Shown one piece after another: positions 18,474-26,890 of a DNA stretch of 64,000 nucleotides (position 1 is its first letter; the number at the start of each line of letters is the position of its first letter). The notes below the pieces were generated by a model. The model was not told where the DNA came from. It was given only the letters and a program-made list of their open reading frames with translations, and did not search any database. The stretch is from the NCBI GenBank assembly GCA_013289955.1, contig JABCYZ010000013.1, positions 62,001 to 126,000 of the forward strand. The letters are read 5' to 3'. A program made the position numbers and the translations under genes. This stretch comes from Acidobacteriota bacterium. GTDB lineage: Bacteria > Acidobacteriota > Terriglobia > Acidiferrales > UBA7541.

Positions 18474-18883
18474 GAACTTCCTCCTCGGCACCCGCACGGT
18501 GCCGTTTTTCGCGCAGTCAAAAGCGGCGTAGGCCGTCGCTCCACAACGCCTCTCGGACCACGGCGTTGCTCATGCTTACGGCAGGCCGCTGGATTCGCCG
18601 ATCAGATCGAATCCATGGGGCTTCAAAGCCCTCCGCCTCGCGCCACGAACGTCAGTTAATTGGACAAACCCAAAGCCCCGGAATGAACGAAAAGCGCACA
18701 ACCCCAATTAAGCGACCCCAAAGCACTCGAGCACTTAACCGCTTAACCCAGCTAATATCACCATATTTTGCGTAGTGTCAAGCACTTTTTTTGCTTTATA
18801 CTCTCAGCAGCTTGCGGAGTTTCGCATCGGCGAGCTTCTGGTGTAGCTTCGGAGTCGGTCGAGGAAAGCGAAATGCTGGCATT
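18474..18883. promoter_or_regulatory. Divergent control region between TBDR 1 and the LacI-family regulator
   Basis: About 410 bases without a gene. The regulator-proximal half contains a LacI-type candidate operator at 18735-18746 (TTAACCGCTTAA, listed separately) and an inverted repeat AAGCA-N7-TGCTT around 18780-18797. A TATACT hexamer near 18797 could be the -10 of the regulator gene. The TBDR-proximal half holds the receptor's ribosome site and nothing else I recognise. Confidence 0.45.
18735..18746. promoter_or_regulatory. Candidate LacI-family operator TTAACCGCTTAA
   Basis: A 12-base near-palindrome with one mismatch and a central CG, the classic layout of LacI/GalR-family operators. 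It lies 138 bases upstream of a LacI-family gene and upstream of TBDR 1. The heptamer CTTAACC occurs twice here (18734-18740 and 18742-18748). Confidence 0.45.
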
Positions 18884-19894
18884 ATGGGTCTAACCATTCG
18901 AGACGTCGCCAAAGCTGCTGGTGTGTCCACAGCCACTGTTTCCAACGTCTTGAACAAGACCGGAAAAGTGGGCCCGCGGACGAACCGCCTGGTGCTCTTG
19001 ACGGTGAAACGACTCGGCTATTTCCCGAACGCGCACGCGCGCCACCTGGCTTCGCGCGACAGCCGCACGCTCGGAATTATCGTGTCGGACATCGTGAACC
19101 CCTTCTTCCCCGAGGTCATCAAGAGTTTTGAAACGCGCGCGCGTCAGCTTGGCTACGATGCCATTCTTAGCGACACGAATTACGATCCGCGGAGAACGCG
19201 TGAAGCTGCGGAACGCATGATGGAGCACAATGTGCGCGGCGTGGCGATCATGACCTCCGAGATCAGCTCGCAACTCATCCAGGAACTGGAACGAAGAAGA
19301 ATCGCCGTCACGTTCCTGGACCTCGCACCTGTTCGCGGCTATGTCAGCAAGCTGCGCATCGACTACTTCTCGGGGATCAAGCAAATTGTGGAATACCTCC
19401 ATAAATGCGGGCATCGGCGCATTGCCTTCATCGCCGGGCGCCCCAAGCTGAAGTCCAACATCGCCCGTATGGAAGCCTACGAGAGTTGCATGCGGGATTT
19501 GGGGATGGAACCTGGGCCGGTCGTGCACGGCGACTTGCGCTACGAGGGCGGCCTGGCGGCCGGCTTGCACATCGCAAAACTTTCGCCAAGACCGACCGCG
19601 GTGATGGCCGTGAATGATCTTACGGCAGTGGGAGTCATCAAGGGGCTGCTGAAAGGAGGCTGCCGCGTGCCGGAAGACATTTCGGTTACGGGATTTGATA
19701 ACACGCGCCTGGCCGAATACAGCAACCCCTCGCTCACAACCGTCGATATCCACCGCGATATGCTGGGGCAGATGGCGGCCGACGCCCTGCATGAGCTCTC
19801 TTGCTCCGCCCATCCTCAAGGCCGGGAATACCACATTCCGGCGGAACTGATTTTGCGAGATTCCTCCGGGCCCGCTCCCGCCGAAAAGTCCTGA
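18884..19894 (+). CDS. LacI-family transcriptional regulator
   Basis: A 336-residue cytoplasmic repressor or activator. Residues 1-25 form the LacI helix-turn-helix (TIRDVAKAAGVSTATVSNVLN), and the rest is a periplasmic-binding-protein-like sensor domain with LGIIVSDIVNPFF, the VTGFDNTRLAEY segment and the LTTVDIHRDMLG segment typical of the effector-binding core. It therefore most likely senses a sugar or sugar phosphate. The ATG at 18884 is chosen because the HTH begins at residue 3; an upstream TTG frame has no homology. It is divergent from TBDR 1 and 158 bases upstream of the VCBS-redoxin-TPR fusion, so it could control either or both. Confidence 0.9.
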   Translation: MGLTIRDVAKAAGVSTATVSNVLNKTGKVGPRTNRLVLLTVKRLGYFPNAHARHLASRDSRTLGIIVSDIVNPFFPEVIKSFETRARQLGYDAILSDTNYDPRRTREAAERMMEHNVRGVAIMTSEISSQLIQELERRRIAVTFLDLAPVRGYVSKLRIDYFSGIKQIVEYLHKCGHRRIAFIAGRPKLKSNIARMEAYESCMRDLGMEPGPVVHGDLRYEGGLAAGLHIAKLSPRPTAVMAVNDLTAVGVIKGLLKGGCRVPEDISVTGFDNTRLAEYSNPSLTTVDIHRDMLGQMAADALHELSCSAHPQGREYHIPAELILRDSSGPAPAEKS

Positions 19895-20052
19895 TCGCAG
19901 TCCCGGTATTTTGCTATCCCCACCCTGCAGTGTCCCACATGCATCCGCTCGAGCTTTGATGACGCCGCGTTGGCCTCAGGTTGGTCTTTCGAACGGCTTC
20001 TCCTCGATGCTAGCATTCGAAGGGCGAGTGAAGGCAGCCGGGAATCTTACGA

Positions 20053-23000
20053 ATGGCCCGTCAAAAAGACGAAGACCACACTTTCTCACGGCGCACGTTT
20101 CTGCGGAGGATCGGGTGGACGCCGATGCTTTTCCTCCCGGCGCCGCTTTATTCCCGCTCCTTCCGGCCGCTACTTGCGGAAACTCCGGGCACGGGGAAAC
20201 TTCCTTTCGATCTGGCGGATTTTCGGGTAACGCCGCATTATCCGGCGAAGTCTCCTCTCGATGACGTTCTTCAGAAAGTGGTTCCGGGCACGGATGAATA
20301 CGTCACGGAGAAATACGCATTTGAGATCATGCGGATTCTCGATGGATGGAGCCGGGCTCTGAAGGCGGCGCCCCCCGCCCTCGATGTCCTCTCGAAAGCC
20401 TTGGAGAGTTCGCTCGAAGCATGTTCGCTCGTTCCCGTACAGCAAGCCGCCGTCGAGACTCGAAAGGGGCTTGAGGTCTTTCGAAGAAAGTTTTCCACCA
20501 GCGTCGAACTGGGACGCGAGCGTTTTCTTCAGGAGATGAAGACCTATTTGGCCCCGATGACGCGCGTCGAGACGGCGGAGTTCGAGATTACCGGGATCGC
20601 GGAAATCGCGGGTTCTCCGGCCTTGTTGCGCGTCGAGATTCGCTATGACTTTGTCGGCACGGGACGAGAGGCGAGGCGCGAGCAACGCGTTGGGCGTTGG
20701 CTGACGCAGTGGTCAGAGAATGCCACAAAGGAATGGCGGGTGCTTCGATGGGAAGCGGCGGAGGAAACTCTCAGCCGGGCGCGCTCGCCGATATTCGTTG
20801 ACGTTACGTCAGAAGCGCTTGGGCAAACGGAATCGTACCAGAAGCAAATGCTTCACGGAGCCGACTATTGGCGCACCGTTTTGGACGGAGCTTCTGGCAT
20901 CGACGTTTACGGCAACAACGGCCTGGCCGTGGGCGATTTCAACAAGGATGGGCTGGATGATTTCTACGTCTGCCAGCCTCCCGGACTTCCGAACAGGCTC
21001 TATCAGAATCGCGGCGATGGAACGTTCGAAGATGTGACGGAAAAGGCCGGAGTCGGCGTGCTGGATGGCACAGCGAGCGCATTGTTCGCGGACTTTGAGA
21101 ACAAAGGGTTCGAGGATCTTCTGGTCGTGGGCGGCGGCGGACCGCTTCTTTTTGTGAACCAGGGGAATGGAAAGTTTCGGCTGAAGCGCGACGCCTTTCA
21201 GTTTGCGCGGCCTCCTGAAGGAACTTTCACGCACGCCGCCGTAGCCGACTATGACCGCGACGGACGTCTCGATATTTATTTTTGTTTGTACAGCTACTAC
21301 CTGGGCCTCGACCAATACCACTACCCCGCTCCCTATTTTGATGCGCGCAATGGGCCTCCCAATTTTCTGCTTCACAACGAGGGCAACGGGACTTTTCAGG
21401 ATCGCACCGAGGCGGCGGGATTGAACATGGACAACAACCGCTACAGTTTCGCCTGCGCCTGGGGTGATTTCCATTCCGGCGGTGCGCCAGATCTGTATGT
21501 GGCCAATGATTTCGGGCGAAACAATCTTTACCGCAACAATGGCGACGGGAAATTCACGGTGGTCTCCGCGGAAGCTGGCGTCGAGGATGTCGGCGCAGGG
21601 ATGAGCGCAAGCTGGTTTGACTTCGATAACGACGGCAACCAGGATGTGTATGTCTCGAATATGTGGTCCGCGGCCGGCATGCGCGTTTCTGAACAAAAAG
21701 CGTTTCATGAAAAAGATCCGGAGACTATCCGCGCGTTTTATCGCCAGCACGCGCGCGGCAATTCGCTGTACCGAAACCTTGGGAATGGAAAGTTTCAGAA
21801 CGTGAGCCACGCGGCGGGAGTTGATGTGGGGCGATGGGCGTGGTCTTCGGACGCCTGGGACTTCGATCACGACGGCTACCCAGATCTGTACATCGCCAAT
21901 GGCTATATATCGGGGCCGGTGAGTGCAGGGTCAAAGACTGCGGGGCGCGACGCAGATGACGTAGCGAGCTTTTTCTGGCGGCAAGTTGTGGCGAATTCGC
22001 CCCAGAATCAGGCGTCTTCGCCAAAGTATGAGCTGGGCTGGAATGCTATCAACGAGCTGATCCGGTCGGACGCCTCTTGGAACGGCTTCGAGCGAAACAT
22101 CTTTTACGCGAATAACCACGATGGGACCTTTTCCGATATATCGGGCACTTCTGGCTTGGATTTTCCCGACGATAGCCGTTCGTTCGTACTCGCCGACCTG
22201 GACCACGATGGTCGCCTGGAAGTGATTCTCAAAAACCGGAACGCGCCGCAACTGCGGGTTTTGCGCAACGCGATGAAGGAGATTGGCAACTCGATTGCGT
22301 TTCGCTTGCGCGGAACAAAAAGCAATCGCGATGCAATCGGCGCGGCAGTGACGGTGGAAGCCGATGGACACCGGCAGACGAAATATCTCCAGGCCGGCTC
22401 CGGATTTCTGTCCCAGCACACCAAGGAGCTTTTCTTTGGAGTGGGAAAAACGGAAGGGACTGTCCGCGCCACCATTCGCTGGCCTAATGGGGCGACTCAG
22501 GTCTTCGAGCAGGTGCCGGTGAACCAGCGAATCGAAATGGAAGAAGGCTCCGAGGTTTTTGCGGCGAAGCCGTTTGTGGCTGCGCCGGCTCGATACACTG
22601 GGACCGGCGAAACTCAGAAGGCGGAGGCGTTGCCAACGTCCGTCGAGACCTGGCTCATCGAGCCGTTGAGCGCGCCCGGGTTTTCCTTGCCCGACGTCCC
22701 AGGCAATCTGCGCACTCTTTCCTCGTTCCGCGGCGGCTTCGTGCTGCTCCACTTCTGGACGTCGGCTTCAGAGGCTTGTCGCGAGCAGCTGCGCGTTCTC
22801 CACAAGCAACACTCCACTTTCGCCGCGAGCGGACTTCAGATTTTGGGCGTTAACGTGGATGATCCCGGCGATGTTCAAGCCGTACGGTCCTTCGCCCTCA
22901 AGGAAGGGCTCGCCTTCCCGAACCTGCTTGCTACCCAGGACGTGGCTGGCATCTACAATATCGTTTATCGCTACTTGTTTGACCGCCGCAGAGATCTGGC

Positions 23001-23919
23001 TCTCCCCGCTTCTTTTCTCGTCAACGCGGACGGAATGATCGTCAAGATCTACCAGGGAGCGGTGAATCCTCAGCGGCTCCGGGAAGATTTGAAATTGGTG
23101 CCAGGAACCACAAATGCCCGTATGAAAAGAGCGCTTCCCTTTGAAGGAACGCTCTATCAAGACGAATTTCAGCGCAACGACTTCACGTATGGAGTGGCGA
23201 TGTTTCAGCGCGGCTATCTGGACGAGGCCGCCGCGTCTTTCGAGCAAGTGATTCGAGCCAAGCCGGAGGAACCGGAGGCTTATTACAATCTAGGAACGCT
23301 CTACCTCCGGAAAAATGCTTTGCCGGATGCACGGAGGTATCTCGAGCAGACGGTGAAACTGCGGCCTGACTATCCGGAGGCGTGGAATAACCTCGGAATG
23401 ATCGCCGGACAGGAAGGTAAGGCGGATGAGGCTATTCGCAACTTCCAGCAGTCCCTCACGCTGAGGCCAAACTATGTCACGGCGATGCTGAACCTCGGAA
23501 ACCTTTACCGGCGGCAGGGAACGGTCGAGGAAGCGGAAAAGCTTTTGAACCGCGCGCTCGAGATGGAACCGGACAATCCGGAGACAAATTACAGTCTAGG
23601 AATGCTCTATGCGCGGCAAGATCAGCTTCCGCGCGCCTCAAGCTATTTGGAAAAAGCAGTGAGCTTGCGGCCCGATTATCCTGACGCGCTCAATAACCTG
23701 GGCGTCCTCTTCGTCCGCCAGGAGAACTATCCCGAAGCCAAAGAGAAATTCGAGGCTTGCATCCGCGTGGCTCCAAACTATGACCAGGCCTATCTCAACC
23801 TGGCGCGCCTTTACGTCCTGTTGAACGATAAAGCGAAGGCCAGAGAGGTGTTGCTCGCGTTGTTGCACCGGCAACCGCAGCACAAATTGGCTCAGCAGGC
23901 GCTGGAGATGCTAAATTGA
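20053..23919 (+). CDS. Tat-exported fusion: VCBS/FG-GAP + ASPIC/UnbV + redoxin (SxxC) + TPR
   Basis: A 1288-residue protein of unusual domain order. It starts with a twin-arginine signal (SRRTFLRRIG) and an unassigned helical region to about 240. Residues about 246-750 are VCBS/FG-GAP repeats with calcium-type loops such as DFNKDGLDD, DYDRDGRLD and DFDNDGNQD. Residues about 750-838 are an ASPIC/UnbV domain (NRDAIGAAVTV, FFGVGKTEG, IRWPNG). Residues about 870-1020 are a TlpA/AhpC-like redoxin in which the catalytic CxxC is S906-E-A-C909, with the cis-proline segment LPASFLV kept. Residues 1046-1288 form about seven TPRs. Periplasmic or surface location is expected. It heads a likely operon with the 850-residue TPR gene 45 bases downstream. 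Function is unknown; the modules suggest a calcium-stabilised propeller scaffold with a sensor or non-classical redox module. Confidence 0.86.
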   Translation: MARQKDEDHTFSRRTFLRRIGWTPMLFLPAPLYSRSFRPLLAETPGTGKLPFDLADFRVTPHYPAKSPLDDVLQKVVPGTDEYVTEKYAFEIMRILDGWSRALKAAPPALDVLSKALESSLEACSLVPVQQAAVETRKGLEVFRRKFSTSVELGRERFLQEMKTYLAPMTRVETAEFEITGIAEIAGSPALLRVEIRYDFVGTGREARREQRVGRWLTQWSENATKEWRVLRWEAAEETLSRARSPIFVDVTSEALGQTESYQKQMLHGADYWRTVLDGASGIDVYGNNGLAVGDFNKDGLDDFYVCQPPGLPNRLYQNRGDGTFEDVTEKAGVGVLDGTASALFADFENKGFEDLLVVGGGGPLLFVNQGNGKFRLKRDAFQFARPPEGTFTHAAVADYDRDGRLDIYFCLYSYYLGLDQYHYPAPYFDARNGPPNFLLHNEGNGTFQDRTEAAGLNMDNNRYSFACAWGDFHSGGAPDLYVANDFGRNNLYRNNGDGKFTVVSAEAGVEDVGAGMSASWFDFDNDGNQDVYVSNMWSAAGMRVSEQKAFHEKDPETIRAFYRQHARGNSLYRNLGNGKFQNVSHAAGVDVGRWAWSSDAWDFDHDGYPDLYIANGYISGPVSAGSKTAGRDADDVASFFWRQVVANSPQNQASSPKYELGWNAINELIRSDASWNGFERNIFYANNHDGTFSDISGTSGLDFPDDSRSFVLADLDHDGRLEVILKNRNAPQLRVLRNAMKEIGNSIAFRLRGTKSNRDAIGAAVTVEADGHRQTKYLQAGSGFLSQHTKELFFGVGKTEGTVRATIRWPNGATQVFEQVPVNQRIEMEEGSEVFAAKPFVAAPARYTGTGETQKAEALPTSVETWLIEPLSAPGFSLPDVPGNLRTLSSFRGGFVLLHFWTSASEACREQLRVLHKQHSTFAASGLQILGVNVDDPGDVQAVRSFALKEGLAFPNLLATQDVAGIYNIVYRYLFDRRRDLALPASFLVNADGMIVKIYQGAVNPQRLREDLKLVPGTTNARMKRALPFEGTLYQDEFQRNDFTYGVAMFQRGYLDEAAASFEQVIRAKPEEPEAYYNLGTLYLRKNALPDARRYLEQTVKLRPDYPEAWNNLGMIAGQEGKADEAIRNFQQSLTLRPNYVTAMLNLGNLYRRQGTVEEAEKLLNRALEMEPDNPETNYSLGMLYARQDQLPRASSYLEKAVSLRPDYPDALNNLGVLFVRQENYPEAKEKFEACIRVAPNYDQAYLNLARLYVLLNDKAKAREVLLALLHRQPQHKLAQQALEMLN

Positions 23920-23964
23920 GATTTCGCCAGCTGCGCTCGGACGCACTCGGGGGAAAGTCGAGAA

Positions 23965-26517
23965 ATGCCTAGCGGCGCTTCATTTCGGAGTGCCTCCAGA
24001 TGCGCCTGGAACCGTCCGCGCCTCTGCCAATTCTTTGCGCTGCTGGTGATTCTTACTCCTGCCAGAGGATTTCGGCAGAAAACCGTCCCCCAAAGCGGCG
24101 AGGTCCGACAACCGCCGGGACTTTCGCCGCTTCTTCAGCAGGCCGAAGAACTTCTCGGGCAAGGCTCCGTCGAAGAAGCCAAAAAGAAAATCGAGGAGGA
24201 ACTCCAGCAGAGTCCTTCGAGCGTTGACGGCTATACCCTCCTCGGAATTGTCTACACCGGCGAAAAGGACTACGTAAACGCCCTGAAATCCCTGGAAAAG
24301 GCGCTAAGCCTGGATCCCGCTTCCACGAGGGCGCTTAACAACCTCGGGAACCTTTACGTCGCCGAGAAAAAACTTGATCTCGCGGAGAAAGAGTTCAGGA
24401 AAGTTTTGCGCATCGAGCCAGGCAATCGCGATGGAAACTACAATCTGGGCCTGGTTCTGATGGCTGCGGGTTCACCTGTGGAGGCAATTTCTTACCTCCA
24501 GCGAGTCCGACCTCCGGACAATGCAACACGCTCGAACCTAATCCGCGCTTACCTGCGCGCGGGAAGAACCGCGGAAGCTTTGAAAATGGCGACGGAGCTT
24601 TCCGCCGGAAATAAGGACGACGTGCAGTTGCATTTCACGCTGGGATTGTTGCTGGCTTCGGAAAAGCAGTACCGCGCGGCCCAGCTTGAACTGGAAAGAG
24701 CCGACGCACTGCAACCCGAAACGCTGGAGGTTCTTTATAACCTTGGACAGGTTTACCTTCGCGCGGGCGACTATGCGAAAGCCGAGCTGGTACTGGATCG
24801 GGCGCTAAAACTGAAATCCGACTCACCCCAAACGCTCTACATCCTGGCGCAGGTCTATCAGCAGCAGAGCCGGTCGGTGGATGCGCTGGACTTGCTGGTG
24901 CGCGCCCACAAGCTGGCTCCAGAAAATACCGACATCATCCTGCTTCTGGCACGGGTGAGCATGAGCCAGAATTATTACGAAGACGCGATCCCTCTCCTCG
25001 AATCGGGCCTGAAAATCGATCCGCAACGCGCCGATCTCCACGCCGCCTTGGGAGAAAGCTATTTCAAATCGGAGAAAACAGAAAAGGCCATTGCAGAATT
25101 TCAAAAGCTGATCGATCTCGCCCCTACGGCGCAATCCTACGCTTTCATGGGAATTTCCTACCGCCGTCTGGGGAGATTCGATAAAGCCCGCGGGTACTTT
25201 GAGACTGGACTCGAGCGGGATCCCCACAACGCTTCCTGCTTGTTCAATCTTGGCTACATCGAGGAGCGGCAGGGCCATCCGGCTCGAGCCGAAGAATTTT
25301 TTCAACAGGCGCTCCGCTACAATCCCGACTTTCCGGAAGCCCTGCTGGAACTGGCCGATCTCCGCGTGGCGAGCAAGAGATTCGAGGACGCCCAGGTCCT
25401 GCTGAGGAAGTACGTCAAGGTCAGCCGCGAGCCTGCTTCGGGATACTACAAGCTCGCCATGGTGGAGAAGGGCCTTCATCAAGCCGAGGCCTCAGAGCGG
25501 GATTTGAAAGTATTTCAGACGCTCTCGAAGGACTCGGCATCGGGTCCGCAGCCTTATCAGCACATCTTTGACTACGTCGATGAACGCTCCGGCCTTTCTC
25601 GCGAGGCCCGGACACAACAGGACCTGGCCGATCTGACCGAGCAGCTCCAGAAAAACCCAGACCACCCGGAAGGACTCTACCTGCTGGCGCAGACTTATCT
25701 GAAACTCGGGAAACTCGAGGAAGCCCGCGCAACCATCGGCCAGCTTGATCAAATCAGCGCCGGCGACTACCAGACGCAGACCGGTGTGGGCGTGCTGCTG
25801 GCGCGTTATCGTTTGTATGAGGAAGCCATCCAACATTTCCAGAAGGCATTGAGGGCGAACCCTGACCTGGATGACGTAAAATTCGATGTCGCCGATGCGT
25901 ATTTCCGAAAAGGCGATTATGCCGGGGCGCTCCTGGCCGCCAGCCAAGTCTCGGCAGCAGGCCAGCAGGACGATGCGTTTCTTTCTTTGCTCGGAGACAT
26001 CTACGCGCATCTTGCCGATGGCGCCCGCGCCACACAGATTTTTCTGAACGCAATCAACCGGAATCCCGATAACGATCAGTATTATCTATCGCTCGCTCTC
26101 GTCGAGCTGCGCGGGAATGATGCCGCTGGAGCGCGCGAGACGCTGCAGAAAGGCTTGGCGCGGATCCCCGGCTCCGGAAAAATATTTTGGGGATTGGGAC
26201 TTGTTTCCGTCCTCGATGGAAAGACTCCACAAGCCGAAGAGGATTTCAAGCGCGCCGTGGACCTGCTGCCGGAATGGCCCGGCAGTTATTCGACGCTGGG
26301 CTTTTTTTATTTTCAAACCGGTGAAATCGGCAAGGCTCGGGAGGTGTTGAACCGCTTCAAGGGAAGCAATGCTGTCGGCGGCCTGGACATAAATCGTATT
26401 GAGGAAGCTTTGTCCCGGGCGCCGGACGTGCCTTCCACGATTCACGAACCCATGCCGATGGCTGCCAGAGCGCAGCTGGTTCAGCTGGCGCTTTCACTCG
26501 CCGACCGGACGCTCTGA
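23965..26517 (+). CDS. Exported large TPR protein
   Basis: An 850-residue protein made almost wholly of TPR repeats (about twenty; typical units read like ALNNLGNLYVAEKKLDLAEKEF). A short hydrophobic N-terminal segment (LCQFFALLVILTPARG) after basic residues suggests export, although the long positively charged n-region is atypical. It starts 45 bases after the fusion gene, with a GGGGGAAAG upstream of the ATG at 23965, so cotranscription is likely. It has no other domain. TPR arrays of this size act as protein-binding scaffolds; its natural partner is probably the fusion protein or the CRTAC1 protein downstream. That role is inferred from position only. Confidence 0.82.
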   Translation: MPSGASFRSASRCAWNRPRLCQFFALLVILTPARGFRQKTVPQSGEVRQPPGLSPLLQQAEELLGQGSVEEAKKKIEEELQQSPSSVDGYTLLGIVYTGEKDYVNALKSLEKALSLDPASTRALNNLGNLYVAEKKLDLAEKEFRKVLRIEPGNRDGNYNLGLVLMAAGSPVEAISYLQRVRPPDNATRSNLIRAYLRAGRTAEALKMATELSAGNKDDVQLHFTLGLLLASEKQYRAAQLELERADALQPETLEVLYNLGQVYLRAGDYAKAELVLDRALKLKSDSPQTLYILAQVYQQQSRSVDALDLLVRAHKLAPENTDIILLLARVSMSQNYYEDAIPLLESGLKIDPQRADLHAALGESYFKSEKTEKAIAEFQKLIDLAPTAQSYAFMGISYRRLGRFDKARGYFETGLERDPHNASCLFNLGYIEERQGHPARAEEFFQQALRYNPDFPEALLELADLRVASKRFEDAQVLLRKYVKVSREPASGYYKLAMVEKGLHQAEASERDLKVFQTLSKDSASGPQPYQHIFDYVDERSGLSREARTQQDLADLTEQLQKNPDHPEGLYLLAQTYLKLGKLEEARATIGQLDQISAGDYQTQTGVGVLLARYRLYEEAIQHFQKALRANPDLDDVKFDVADAYFRKGDYAGALLAASQVSAAGQQDDAFLSLLGDIYAHLADGARATQIFLNAINRNPDNDQYYLSLALVELRGNDAAGARETLQKGLARIPGSGKIFWGLGLVSVLDGKTPQAEEDFKRAVDLLPEWPGSYSTLGFFYFQTGEIGKAREVLNRFKGSNAVGGLDINRIEEALSRAPDVPSTIHEPMPMAARAQLVQLALSLADRTL

Positions 26518-26890
26518 AACGCGCAGCGGAAGCTCGCGGTTGAACGCGCCATGGGGCGAGGCTAGAATGCGTGAAGCGCTGCAATATTTGCGGGCGATCC
26601 CGGAATTTTTTCCGGCTTCGGCAGACGCACCTAAACGGAATCTTTCCCAATTACTTGGCCGAGCGGCCAGGCGGACAAACTGACGGATCTACGCGTTGAC
26701 CGGTTCATCGCCGTGAAAGAAGGTAAGGGCATTGTACTGCGGGCATTTCCTAAGACTCCGCCAAAGGCGGCAAGCCGATGAAGACATGGAGTTTCCCTGA
26801 CGTGGCAGAATTCCCAACCGCGGCACAAATGGATTGCTCCCAGCTCGACTCCCGGCCGGGCCAATCTTCGGAATGGAAAAGCCTCCGATC
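26518..26890. other. Gene-free interval between TPR and CRTAC1 genes
   Basis: Some 373 bases without a convincing gene. Two short hairpins are visible: TGGCC-GAGC-GGCCA (26656-26669) and CCGCC-AAA-GGCGG (26758-26770). Neither is followed by a T-run, so neither is a clear terminator. A TTG-started extension of the downstream frame from 26834 lacks homology. A promoter for the downstream gene may lie here, but none is convincing. Confidence 0.4.

Noticed and set aside
26518..26890. Small gene between the TPR and CRTAC1 genes
   Set aside because: Available frames are short, without ribosome site or coding-like composition.
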